From positions 1,932,001-1,996,000 of the forward strand of contig CP058931.1 in NCBI GenBank assembly GCA_024760505.1: a stretch of 64,000 nucleotides of DNA, given 5' to 3'. Position 1 is the first letter of the stretch. Every line of letters starts with the position of its first letter. Source of the DNA: Nitrospira sp. (GTDB lineage: Bacteria; Nitrospirota; Nitrospiria; Nitrospirales; UBA8639). Positions 7,470 through 15,619 of the stretch are shown here, in pieces. The translations under genes and the position numbers were made by a program. The notes beneath the pieces are model-generated. The model saw only the letters and a program-made list of their open reading frames with translations, was not told the origin of the DNA and did no database searches.

Positions 7470-8474
7470 ATGGACATCCTGATTCTCTTCGCATCTTTGG
7501 TCGTCATTTTGTTGGGGGCCGAGGCGTTTACCAACAGTTTAGAACATTTTGGAGAGCGTCTCGGGATTTCGGAAGGCGTTACCGGTTCCGTATTTGCGGC
7601 GGTGGGAACGGCATTGCCGGAAACGCTGGTGCCTATCTTTGCCATCTTGTTGTCATCGGGCTCTGAAACGTTGCGGCATGAAGTGGGGGTAGGGGCTATT
7701 CTCGGGGCGCCTCTGATGCTGGCCACATTAGCCTTCTTTCTGATGGGGTTCTTTGCCGCCCGGAAAAGAGGATGGCATGGCACGTTGAATCCTGAGCCAA
7801 TCGGATTCGCCCGTGATCTGCTCTGGTTTAACTGGGCGTTTTGTCTGGGAGTGATTGCGGTATTTATTCCCCAGGAGTGGGGTTGGGTGCGGCCTGCCAT
7901 TGCGGGCGCGCTGGTTATCCTGTATGTGGTGTATTTGTATCAAACCATTCGATCTTCAGCCAATTTAGTGGATGATGGACATGGGACCGAGGCGGATCAT
8001 CCGCTTTATATGACCAAAGTGGGGCTTCCCGATAATTTAATGGTGATCTTGTTCCAAGTGGGATGCGGCTTGGGCCTCATTGTGTTAGGGGCGAAAGGTT
8101 TTGTGTATGGGATTGAACATCTTGCCCCCAGGTGGGGAGTTTCGGCCTTAGCCCTGTCTCTCCTCATTATTCCAATTGCGACGGAATTGCCGGAAAAGGT
8201 GAACAGCATTATTTGGATCCGGCGCGATCGGGATACCCTGGCTGTCGGGAATATTACCGGGGCCATGGTCTTTCAGGGGAGTTTATTGCCGGCCTTGGGA
8301 ATTATGCTGACAGCCTGGGTGCCGCAGCATGAAATTCTCATGGGAATGGCGATGACGTTGGTGGCGGCCTGCTATTTGACCTGGGTGGTACGGTGGGGCG
8401 TGTTGAAGCCCATTCACCTGGTTATGAACGGTCTGTGTTATGTGGTGTTTGTGGTTTCGGTGCTCTTCTGGTAA
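7470..8474 (+). CDS. CaCA-superfamily cation antiporter (Na+/Ca2+ exchanger type)
   Basis: The 334-residue integral membrane protein has about ten hydrophobic helices in two inverted halves. Each half carries an alpha-repeat with the ion-binding acidic motif: GSVFAAVGTALPET near residues 40-55, and LSLLIIPIATELPEK in the second half. This is the pattern of bacterial YrbG-like exchangers, which move Ca2+ or another cation out against Na+ or H+. The second repeat has IPIATELPE where many members have a G/S-x-S-x-P-E core, so ion preference is open. It stands alone in its transcription unit, or leads the dehydrogenase gene 54 bases downstream. Confidence 0.85.
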   Translation: MDILILFASLVVILLGAEAFTNSLEHFGERLGISEGVTGSVFAAVGTALPETLVPIFAILLSSGSETLRHEVGVGAILGAPLMLATLAFFLMGFFAARKRGWHGTLNPEPIGFARDLLWFNWAFCLGVIAVFIPQEWGWVRPAIAGALVILYVVYLYQTIRSSANLVDDGHGTEADHPLYMTKVGLPDNLMVILFQVGCGLGLIVLGAKGFVYGIEHLAPRWGVSALALSLLIIPIATELPEKVNSIIWIRRDRDTLAVGNITGAMVFQGSLLPALGIMLTAWVPQHEILMGMAMTLVAACYLTWVVRWGVLKPIHLVMNGLCYVVFVVSVLFW

Positions 8475-8528
8475 TGCCTGGTCTTTGAGTTTTCCAAACA
8501 TGTTGCGCAAAAGAAAAAGAGCATAGCG

Positions 8529-9608
8529 ATGGCCCTTCCGATAGTTGTTGTCACGCGACGTCTTCCACAACAGGCTTGGGAGGTATTAGGGGCACAGGCC
8601 GATCTTGTGTGCTGGGAGCACGATTGCCCCGTTGATCGGAAATGGTTGTTGGATCATCTTCCCGAGGCAGAGGGTCTGTATTGCCTGTTGACGGACCGGA
8701 TTGATCGGGAGGTGATTCAGGTGGGGAAACGGCTTCGGGTGATCAGCACCATGGCTGTCGGATATGACCATATCGATGTTGGAGCCTGTACAGCCCGTGG
8801 CATTCCGGTTGGACACACGCCGGGTATTTTAACCGAAACAACAGCGGATCTGGCTTTTGCCTTGCTCCTTTCTGCAGCCAGACGAATCGTCGAAGGGGTT
8901 GAATATGTGCGAGAGGGACAGTGGACAACCTGGAGCCCTGATCTCTTACTGGGACAGGATGTGCATGGTGCGACGTTAGGCATTGTGGGATTTGGCCGGA
9001 TCGGGCAGGCCATGGCCAGGCGCGCGCAAGGATTCCAAATGGATGTGCTAGCGGTGCCGTCCCCGAGTGGTGTGAGTGGATCATCGCAGTCTTCGGTCTC
9101 ACTGGGGCCTGGACCTCAGCCCATTGCTAAACCAACAATGCATCGGAAGGGCTCTTTTGAAGGGACCAGTCAGGGCGAACCGGTAGGAGCGGCATTCCAT
9201 GAGGTGGATCTGCATGAAGCATTAGCCCGGGCGGATTTTGTGAGTCTGCATGTCCCCCTGACTCCTCACACGCATCATTTGATTGGGGAAGCCGAGTTTC
9301 GAGCCATGAAGCCATCAAGTATTCTGATCAATACGGCTCGTGGAAGCGTGGTTGATTCAGAGGCCCTGTATCACGCCTTAGTGCATGGCCATATTGGTGG
9401 GGCAGCCTTGGATGTGACTGATCCGGAACCCATTCCTGTGACACACCCGCTCCTTACGCTTCCCAACTGTCTGGTTATCCCACACTTGGGGAGTGCGTCT
9501 GTGGCGACAAGGAACAGAATGGCCTGCATGGCCGCTGAGAATATCGTTGCCGGGTTACGCGGGGACGCGCTGCCACACTGTGTCAATCCTGAAATCTACC
9601 GCGTGTAA
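8529..9608 (+). CDS. D-isomer 2-hydroxyacid dehydrogenase (glyoxylate/hydroxypyruvate reductase type)
   Basis: The 359-residue protein is longer than the usual 310-330. It has the NAD(P)-binding GIVGFGRIGQAMA, and the catalytic Arg in INTARGS, Glu in DPEPIP and His in IPHLGSAS are all present. The best guess is an enzyme of the GyaR/GhrB group reducing glyoxylate or hydroxypyruvate. Between the second Rossmann strand (DVLAV) and the next helix there is an insert of roughly 40 residues rich in S, P and G (starting PSPSGVSGSSQSS), which explains the extra length. The insert sits on the surface near the cofactor-ribose side and is probably a flexible loop. Confidence 0.88.
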   Translation: MALPIVVVTRRLPQQAWEVLGAQADLVCWEHDCPVDRKWLLDHLPEAEGLYCLLTDRIDREVIQVGKRLRVISTMAVGYDHIDVGACTARGIPVGHTPGILTETTADLAFALLLSAARRIVEGVEYVREGQWTTWSPDLLLGQDVHGATLGIVGFGRIGQAMARRAQGFQMDVLAVPSPSGVSGSSQSSVSLGPGPQPIAKPTMHRKGSFEGTSQGEPVGAAFHEVDLHEALARADFVSLHVPLTPHTHHLIGEAEFRAMKPSSILINTARGSVVDSEALYHALVHGHIGGAALDVTDPEPIPVTHPLLTLPNCLVIPHLGSASVATRNRMACMAAENIVAGLRGDALPHCVNPEIYRV

Positions 9609-9745
9609 CGCAGTTCCGGGATCGGGATGGTTCGAATCCCTAGGGAAATTGCTAGATGACTGTTTACGCTGGAAAAGGAGTTCGATGATATGGGAAACAT
9701 TACAGGTCAACCTGACGATTGGCGGTTTCGTCAAGAGGAGAGGTC

Positions 9746-10057
9746 ATGATCCACATCACACCACCGGCTGTGGAAAAATTGAAGGCTTTGATCGAAGAGC
9801 ATCCCGAGGATCCTATTGTGCGTTTAGCCGTTCGGGATCGGGATGACAAAGTCCTTGTTTTTTCCATTACTCTTGAAGATGCTGTGACCCAGGAGGATTC
9901 GGTCTTAGATATTGAAGGGCTCATCATCGCCATAGACGGCTCCTGTGCACAACGTCTGGAGGGCGTCACGGTTGATTATGAGGAGGCTGCTGGATTCAGC
10001 TTCCACCACCCGGAACCCCCCGATCCTTATAAATTAAACCTGATCCTACCTGAATGA
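9746..10057 (+). CDS. IscA/HesB-fold protein lacking the cluster-binding cysteines
   Basis: The product is 103 residues from the ATG at 9746, with GAGGAGAGG directly upstream. It follows the A-type Fe-S carrier fold from end to end: ITPPAVEKLKALI, VRLAVRD, then an FxITLED stretch, the VxxxxGLIIAIDG strand, LEGVTVDY and AGFSFHHPEPP. The three cysteines that bind the cluster in IscA, SufA and ErpA are absent. The position after the VR strand has no Cys, and the C-terminal CGCG is replaced by a PDPYK-type tail. The only Cys is in GSCAQRL, a place that is not a ligand in the family. A cluster-carrier role is therefore doubtful; a structural or regulatory role is more likely. Confidence 0.72.
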   Translation: MIHITPPAVEKLKALIEEHPEDPIVRLAVRDRDDKVLVFSITLEDAVTQEDSVLDIEGLIIAIDGSCAQRLEGVTVDYEEAAGFSFHHPEPPDPYKLNLILPE

Positions 10058-10165
10058 GACAGACAGAATGGGATTGGGGCCTCCCTGAACCCGATGGCGG
10101 GAATATTCTTCATCAATGATTCTTGCTAAGCTTTCCCGGTAACCATATATCCCGCGATTATTCTT

Positions 10166-11353
10166 ATGATGGAATTATTTTTTGCAACCTGTCCTCGTGG
10201 CTTAGAAGAAGTTCTGAGCCAAGAACTTCAAGAATTAGGCGGTCAGGAGATTCGATCGACTCCTGGCGGCGTCGAATGTCAGGGCTCTTTTCCTCTCTGC
10301 TACCGGCTTAACTTGGAAAGTCGGATTGCCAGCCGTATTTTGTGGCGGGTCGGTCAGGGATGGTATCGGGATGAAGAGGACCTCTATCGCCTCGCCTCAA
10401 GTCTTCCCTGGCCCGAATATTTTTCCGTGGACTGTCAGATCAAAGTGCGCATCATTGCTCAACATTCGCCACTGAAGAGCCTGGAGTTTGCGACGTTGCG
10501 AGTGAAAGATGCCATTTGTGACCGATTTGTCCGGGCGACACATGCGCGCCCCGAGGTAAGTAAACGCCAACCCGATATTCAAATTGTGGTCTTTGTCGAT
10601 GCAGAGCATGTGGTGTGGTATATCGACACCTCCGGAGATCCGCTGTTTAAACGTGGATGGCGGAAGGTGGCGGGAGAAGCGCCGATACGAGAAAATTTGG
10701 CGGCCGGCATCCTCAGGCTTTCAGGTTGGACCGGCGAGCAGGTCCTGCTTGATCCGATGTGTGGCGCCGGCACATTTTTAATTGAGGCGGCGTTGATGGC
10801 CAAAGGGATTGCCCCGGGCCGCGGGCGGGAATTTGCCTTTCGGCACCTGCAGAACTTTGATGACACGATTTGGGAGAATGTACGCCAAGAGTCGATCAAG
10901 TCGATCCTCCCCGGTCCGGGTCTTTCTATTGTGGGGTATGATGAGGATGCGAATGCCTTGACCATGGCTAGAAGTAATCTTGAAGGCCTGGGGCTGGAGG
11001 AGATTCAATTGGGTCAGGTTGATGTATTAGATGTGACGCCTCCTGCACCGAAGGGTTGTCTGGTCACCAATCCTCCTTATGGAGTGAGAATGGGAGACCG
11101 GTCGGAGCTGGAGGAGTGGTATCCGAAATTTGGGAATCTGTTAAAGCAGCGGTTTGCGGGGTGGGATGTCTATGTGCTCACGGCCGATTCGCGCCTTCCT
11201 AAACTGATTCACTTAGCGCCGTCACGCAAAATCCCCCTGTTCAATGGCCCGTTGGAATCGAGGCTGTATGAATTTCAAATGGTGGCCGGAGGTAATCGCA
11301 AATCGGCAAGGCAGGCCAGGCAACAGGCGGTGAACAAGCCAGGTCTTAGATGA
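10166..11353 (+). CDS. THUMP-domain class I rRNA methyltransferase (RlmK/RlmL N2-guanine type)
   Basis: The 395-residue protein begins with the family start FFATCPRGLEEVLSQEL, followed by a THUMP-type RNA-binding part (to about 160). The catalytic domain has LLDPMCGAGTFLIEAALMA (SAM-binding motif I), DVLDV and TNPPYGVRMG (NPPY, near residue 301), which is the target-amine site of N2-guanine methyltransferases. It corresponds to the stand-alone RlmL part that makes m2G in 23S rRNA. A second ATG at 10169 is an equal start candidate. Its 3' end overlaps the convergent receiver gene by 8 bases. Confidence 0.88.
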   Translation: MMELFFATCPRGLEEVLSQELQELGGQEIRSTPGGVECQGSFPLCYRLNLESRIASRILWRVGQGWYRDEEDLYRLASSLPWPEYFSVDCQIKVRIIAQHSPLKSLEFATLRVKDAICDRFVRATHARPEVSKRQPDIQIVVFVDAEHVVWYIDTSGDPLFKRGWRKVAGEAPIRENLAAGILRLSGWTGEQVLLDPMCGAGTFLIEAALMAKGIAPGRGREFAFRHLQNFDDTIWENVRQESIKSILPGPGLSIVGYDEDANALTMARSNLEGLGLEEIQLGQVDVLDVTPPAPKGCLVTNPPYGVRMGDRSELEEWYPKFGNLLKQRFAGWDVYVLTADSRLPKLIHLAPSRKIPLFNGPLESRLYEFQMVAGGNRKSARQARQQAVNKPGLR

Positions 11354-11798
11354 GAGGTTTCCCTGCCATGTTTAAGAGCGAGACCCAGACATCTTCAATG
11401 CATCGCAGCACATAAATCCATTCGTCGCAGGTCTTCGGTCGTTTGAAAAGATGGCAATTGGGAGGGAAAGAAAAATCTTTCGAGTGACGTGGAGTCTCTT
11501 CCGAAAACAAGGCCACCGGAATCAACTGTAAGCGGCGGTCGCGTTGGAGTCCCTTAATAATCTCTTCTCCCGACACATCGGGGAGATGATTGGAGAGAAA
11601 AATCAGGTCGGGTTGTGGGGCATCCATAAAGGGATACTCCTGATTTAAAAAGGCTATGCCTTGTTCGCCGTCTTCGGCCTCAAAAATTTCCACGCAGATG
11701 ATTTGGGCCACGGTCAATGCTTCTTTGAGGGCTTCTATCTGAGCGATATCATCCTCGATGGTCAGGATTTTAAATGTGTTTTTGACGGCTCCGCGCAT
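11346..11798 (-). CDS. Stand-alone receiver (CheY/Rcp1-like) protein without the phospho-acceptor aspartate
   Basis: The product is a 150-residue single receiver domain with no output domain. The acidic pocket is present (IEDD near residues 15-18), as are the switch serine (ALFSEE) and the conserved lysine (LFKRP). The fold matches the Rcp1-like group that has the DLIFLxxxLPxxSG pattern. At the position where those proteins carry the phosphorylated Asp, this one reads LIFLSNHLPDVSG, with serine. It is probably a phosphorylation-independent receiver that works through protein contacts. It stands alone, tail to tail with the rRNA methyltransferase. Confidence 0.82.
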   Translation of the reverse strand: MRGAVKNTFKILTIEDDIAQIEALKEALTVAQIICVEIFEAEDGEQGIAFLNQEYPFMDAPQPDLIFLSNHLPDVSGEEIIKGLQRDRRLQLIPVALFSEETPRHSKDFSFPPNCHLFKRPKTCDEWIYVLRCIEDVWVSLLNMAGKPLI

Positions 11799-12167
11799 GG
11801 TCCGATGCTCATTTTCCTGGTTGAAGCAGACTGCCCATACTTCAGCCTGGTGAAGGATTGACGTCTGCTATACGACAGAAACTACGTGTGGTGGCCTCTC
11901 TGTTTTTTCGGTTGAATCTTGCTGAGATTAAGAGAAAGCCGGCTGGGACAGATTATTGATGAAGAAGAATGAGGAGGAGAGGCCCGATGCTTGGAATATG
12001 TTCTGTTGATTGCAGAATGGATCGAGGCTCATTAAGCTGAAAAAGTGGTACACCAAATAGCGTAAATCTCACTCAATATGAACAAACATGAAACATTCAA
12101 GCAAATACGGATACCCTCTTACCCCTATGGGGTGAGAGAAAGACACGCCTTTGGCCTGATTCACATG
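11799..12167. other. Intergenic stretch without a credible gene
   Basis: This 369-base stretch lies upstream of the receiver gene and at the 3' end of the phosphatase gene. Only short overlapping frames occur and none has coding character. The receiver's promoter must lie here, but I see no clear -35/-10 pair. Confidence 0.4.
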
Positions 12168-12962
12168 CTAGCCAGGGAGACTGCCGAGAAGTTGTTGGAT
12201 CACCGGGATGGCATCAGGACGAGCGGCGATGATGCCATTGACGGTGGGATGAGGTTGGTTGCATTGAATGGATTTCAGGTCTCTGTCTAGGACGACCCCT
12301 CCCGCCGCTTGAACCAGAAGGAGCGCAGCCGCGATATCCCATTCGTTTTGTGTGCCGATATTGATCACTCCGTCAATCTGTCCGGCAGCCACCAGTGCCA
12401 ATGAATAAGCAATGGAACCCATAAGATTGCGGCAATTGGCGGTTTCTCGCCAGGTGCGAATGGTGGAGCGGTCAATGGGTCCGGTGTTCACCAGGAATGA
12501 CAAGCGGTGTCCGGTAGTCCGGCCGACATGAATGGGGCAGCCATTTACGGTCGCCGGTTCACCTCGTACGGCACAATAATATTCCCGGGTGGCGGGGTTG
12601 AAGATAATCCCGATTGAGGCCTGTCCATGGTCGATGAGTGCAAGGGAAATCGCAAATTGTGGGAGGTTTTTAATAAAGGGTTTGGTCCCGTCAATAGGAT
12701 CCAGGATCCACACACGGTTTTTTTTCAGTCTGATGGGGTTGTCGGGCGATTCTTCCGAGAGCCAGCCATCATCAGGATAGACGGCGAACAAGGCTTCCTG
12801 GACGATACGATTGACTTCCAGATCGGCATTGGTCACTGGCGATCCGTCCGGCTTGATCTGGACGGCTAATCCTTCATACTGGATTCTGTGAAGGCGATCA
12901 CTTGCGCGGACCAGGGCTTGGCGGATGATGGAGAGTTCTTGGCGATAATCAGTCATAAGCAA
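12168..12962 (-). CDS. Inositol-monophosphatase-family phosphatase (CysQ / 3',5'-bisphosphate nucleotidase-like)
   Basis: The 264-residue protein has the family's metal-binding motifs: SEES (first Glu), WILDPIDGTKPFI (the D-P-I-D-G-T motif) and EWDIAAALLLVQAAGG near the C-terminus. The K after DPIDGT and the F-I that follow recall CysQ (DPLDGTKEF), which removes the 3'-phosphate from PAP in sulfate assimilation. Members acting on histidinol phosphate or inositol phosphate look similar, so the substrate is not certain. Length is typical. No sulfur genes are adjacent. Confidence 0.82.
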   Translation of the reverse strand: MLMTDYRQELSIIRQALVRASDRLHRIQYEGLAVQIKPDGSPVTNADLEVNRIVQEALFAVYPDDGWLSEESPDNPIRLKKNRVWILDPIDGTKPFIKNLPQFAISLALIDHGQASIGIIFNPATREYYCAVRGEPATVNGCPIHVGRTTGHRLSFLVNTGPIDRSTIRTWRETANCRNLMGSIAYSLALVAAGQIDGVINIGTQNEWDIAAALLLVQAAGGVVLDRDLKSIQCNQPHPTVNGIIAARPDAIPVIQQLLGSLPG

Positions 12963-13176
12963 AATGGATGTCGTGCATTGGCAACATGAAGTAAATGCTC
13001 TCTCTTGATATTGTACCCGAGACCATCGGTTAAGTGTGGAGCGCGCTTAAGGCATCGGGTATAACAGTTCATAGCATGAGAGGCGCGCCTGAGGCTAGAT
13101 TGACTGTATGGGGGTGGCGGATTGAAAGGGGCCGGGTGCATGGAATGAGACGTGGGGAGAATTTCCGGGGCGTATT

Positions 13177-13407
13177 ATGCAAACCGTGACCGTTAGGCTG
13201 AAAATTTCACCGGAACGCTTTCAGGCCTATTACCAGGGTGTGGTGGAATCTGTGGTGGCACAGTCAATCGATGGTCGAACGATCCAATTTCCCGCCAGAG
13301 TGCTTCGTCCCTTTGTCTCGCATCAGGGGATCCAGGGGACCTTCGAGATCACCTTCGATGCCGGGATGAAGTTTCATTCGATTCGCCTGGCACTGGACGA
13401 CAGGTGA
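13177..13407 (+). CDS. DUF2835 family protein
   Basis: The 76-residue protein has the pattern of this small family: FQAYYQGVVESVVAQS, then TIQFPARVLRPFV, GIQGTFEI and a closing FHSIRLAL. Function is unknown. The stop overlaps the GTG start of the next membrane gene by four bases (GTGA at 13404-13407), so the two are probably translationally coupled. Confidence 0.72.
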   Translation: MQTVTVRLKISPERFQAYYQGVVESVVAQSIDGRTIQFPARVLRPFVSHQGIQGTFEITFDAGMKFHSIRLALDDR

Positions 13408-13856
13408 GTGTAGCCGCTATGACTGGAGATGAGTATTCCCTTGTCGGATTATTTCTGAGTGCGTTTCTTTCCTCAACCGTATTACCGGGTAGCTCTGAGG
13501 TCGTCTTCCTCATTTTGGCCGCACAGGGGCATCTTCCGGCCTGGAGTCTGCTCGCCACGGCGACGGCAGGCAATACCCTGGGTGGAATGAGTTCCTGGGC
13601 CTTGGGGTGGCTTATCGGGTGGTGGTATCCACTCCATGAGTTCACCAAGCCGGCCCACCATCTGGCCGTGGAACGGGTTCGCAAGTGGGGTAGTCCAGTA
13701 CTGTTATTGTCCTGGGTGCCGGTCATTGGGGATCCCCTGTGTATCGCGGCAGGATGGTTGCGGATGGGTTGGGTACGTGCTCTATTGTGTATTGGGATTG
13801 GCAAAGGGTGCCGGTATGTGGTTTTGTTCGCCCTGTTACCCACCAATGGCGGGTGA
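13404..13856 (+). CDS. YqaA/DedA-related (SNARE-associated) inner membrane protein
   Basis: The 150-residue hydrophobic protein has about four membrane segments. Motifs match the YqaA branch of the DedA/VTT superfamily: FLSAFLSSTVLPGSSEVVF, then TAGNTLGGMSSWALG and SWVPVIGDPLCIAAGW. These proteins are thought to act in lipid transport or membrane homeostasis; the specific role is unknown. The GTG start at 13404 overlaps the DUF2835 stop; an ATG at 13419 is the alternative. Confidence 0.82.
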   Translation: MSVAAMTGDEYSLVGLFLSAFLSSTVLPGSSEVVFLILAAQGHLPAWSLLATATAGNTLGGMSSWALGWLIGWWYPLHEFTKPAHHLAVERVRKWGSPVLLLSWVPVIGDPLCIAAGWLRMGWVRALLCIGIGKGCRYVVLFALLPTNGG

Positions 13857-13999
13857 ACGACGCAGACGTCTGCCTATAGCATTCAGAAAACGTTGTTGGT
13901 ATGGTTGGCCTTGCCTCTCAATTGCCTCCTTTTTGATAAATTGCGGTCCATACGATCAATTCCTCTAGAGTTCCCAGCCCATTATGGAGTCGTCATATC

Positions 14000-15112
14000 G
14001 TGAACGTTCCCCTTCTTGATTTGAAATCTCAATACGCCAGTATTAAACAGGATATTCAGGTGGTGTTGGAAGAGATATGTGCGGAGCAAAGTTTTATTCT
14101 GGGATCCCAGGTTCAGAACCTGGAGAAGAACCTGGCCTCATATATCGGCACAGACCATGCGATTGGGGTGGCATCAGGAAGCGATGCGTTATTGTTGTCG
14201 TTGATGGAGGTGGGGGTCCAACCGGGCGATCGTGTCGTGACGGTCCCCTTTACATTTTTCGCGTCTGCAGGAGTGATTTCCCGGCTTCATGCGCATCCGG
14301 TGTTTGTCGATGTGACGCCTGATACGTTTAATCTCGATCCCACACGGTTAGCGGATAGCCTCACTTCAGCCGTCAAAGCCATTCTTCCGGTTCATCTGTT
14401 TGGACAATGCGCGGATATGGAAACGATTCTTCAGATCGCCGATGCACAGGGAATCCCGGTCATCGAGGATGCCTGCCAGGCCATCGGTGCGGCTCGAAAC
14501 GGTGTCCGGGCCGGAGCCTTCGGACGCACGGGGGGCTTCAGCTTTTTCCCGTCGAAAAATTTAGGGGGATTCGGCGACGGCGGATTGATTACGACGAGAG
14601 ACCCGCTGGTGGCCGAGCGACTGCGACTCTTGCGTGTGCACGGGAGCCGATCAGAATATCATCATCATTTAATCGGGATAAACAGCCGGTTGGATGCGCT
14701 GCAAGCGGCCATCCTTCAGGTAAAATTTCAGCATTTGGCTGAGTGGACGGCGAAGCGCCAATCGCATGCGGCCTCTTATCACCAGATGTTTCAGACATAC
14801 GGTCTTGATGAGCACGTGATCGTGCCGATCGTGGCACCCGGCAATAGTCATGTTTACAACCAGTTCACCATTCGCACGCCGCAGCGAGACGAACTCAGTG
14901 CCTACCTGACCCACCATGGAATAGGCAATCGCATTTATTATCCTGTCCCCCTCCATCTACAGGAATGTTACCAGGATCTCGGGTATCACAAAGGCGATTT
15001 TCCGGTCTCGGAACAGCTTTCTCAAGAGGTGCTTTCTCTTCCCATCTATCCGGAACTCACCCATGATCAACTTCAATATGTGGTCGACACGATCAAAGCT
15101 TTTTTTAGATAA
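14000..15112 (+). CDS. DegT/DnrJ/EryC1/StrS-family sugar aminotransferase
   Basis: The 370-residue PLP enzyme has the start VPLLDLKSQYASIK, the AIGVASGSDALLLSL cofactor-phosphate block, VIEDACQAIGA with the Asp that contacts the pyridine nitrogen, and FFPSKNLGGFGDGG with the Schiff-base lysine near residue 185. The family transaminates keto-sugars bound to UDP or dTDP for surface polysaccharides. The start is a GTG at 14000. From 14562 to 15097 the sequence is repeated almost exactly at 15620-16156. No sugar-biosynthesis partners are adjacent. Confidence 0.9.
   Translation: MNVPLLDLKSQYASIKQDIQVVLEEICAEQSFILGSQVQNLEKNLASYIGTDHAIGVASGSDALLLSLMEVGVQPGDRVVTVPFTFFASAGVISRLHAHPVFVDVTPDTFNLDPTRLADSLTSAVKAILPVHLFGQCADMETILQIADAQGIPVIEDACQAIGAARNGVRAGAFGRTGGFSFFPSKNLGGFGDGGLITTRDPLVAERLRLLRVHGSRSEYHHHLIGINSRLDALQAAILQVKFQHLAEWTAKRQSHAASYHQMFQTYGLDEHVIVPIVAPGNSHVYNQFTIRTPQRDELSAYLTHHGIGNRIYYPVPLHLQECYQDLGYHKGDFPVSEQLSQEVLSLPIYPELTHDQLQYVVDTIKAFFR
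14562..15097 (+). repeat. First copy of a 536-bp direct repeat (3' half of the DegT gene)
   Basis: This part of the intact aminotransferase gene is repeated at 15620-16156 at an offset of 1059 bases with only scattered substitutions. The left border carries TTAGGGGGATTC, which occurs a third time at 15212-15223. Confidence 0.88.
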
Positions 15113-15229
15113 GCAGGTCTTGGGCCCGCAGATAATGTGATCATTGGTCGAACAGGTGATGTTTATAATGCCAATACAGGTGAATTTATGGGGAGTCTTA
15201 CCAACAAATTATTAGGGGGATTCAAGTGA
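15113..15229 (+). other. In-frame open stretch directly after the DegT stop
   Basis: After the TAA at 15110-15112 the same frame stays open for 38 codons, reading ADNVIIGRTGDVYNANTGEF and ending LLGGFK at a TGA that overlaps the GTG start of the next gene. It has protein-like composition but no start of its own. It looks like the C-terminal scrap of another gene joined at the duplication breakpoint. Confidence 0.35.
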
Positions 15230-15465
15230 CAATTGGTAATAAATCCCATTTAAATTATCAACATGTATTTCCCGTTGTTCGATTTGATTTTCCGATCAAT
15301 GAAGAAGACCCTTGGAATTCTATTTCGATTGTTAAGGTTTTTGAAAACGAGGATGAAGCTACATCAGAAGCAGCTCGTCTAAATGAATTGAATGCAAAGA
15401 AAGGCTGTCATTATTCATCAACCATTTCTCGATTGATACCTAAAAGCAAACCAATTTCTAATTAA
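15226..15465 (+). CDS. Small hypothetical protein of 79 residues
   Basis: Translation from a GTG at 15226 gives an acidic protein with a clear helix of the type VFENEDEATSEAARLNELN, then KKGCHYSSTISRL. The pattern (a residue run with E-A-x-x-E-A-x-R-L-N-x-L-N followed by a short aromatic strand) resembles small uncharacterised proteins seen in several phyla, but I cannot name a family. It is visibly AT-richer than the aminotransferase copies that enclose it, and its start overlaps the upstream open stretch (GTGA). This suggests it came in with the inserted DNA. Confidence 0.55.
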   Translation: MTIGNKSHLNYQHVFPVVRFDFPINEEDPWNSISIVKVFENEDEATSEAARLNELNAKKGCHYSSTISRLIPKSKPISN

Positions 15466-15619
15466 GTGGGGGTGAGAGCAAGATCCTGCGTCTTCCGATA
15501 CACTTCCACGAGTGAAACGGCATTGTATGGGCCCACCTCCTCCCGATATTGGAGATACGTTCGGTTTTCTGCCTGGCGGATGTGGGGTCAGGCTTAAATT
15601 CAAGTCTCGTCAAAAAAAA

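Noticed and set aside
9680..9745. A 19-codon frame preceded by AAAAGGAG that ends in an ATGA overlap with the IscA-like start
   Set aside because: It could be a leader peptide, but it is too short to support without conservation data.
12953..13141. Minus-strand frame upstream of the phosphatase
   Set aside because: Proline-rich, without ribosome site, and overlapping the phosphatase start.
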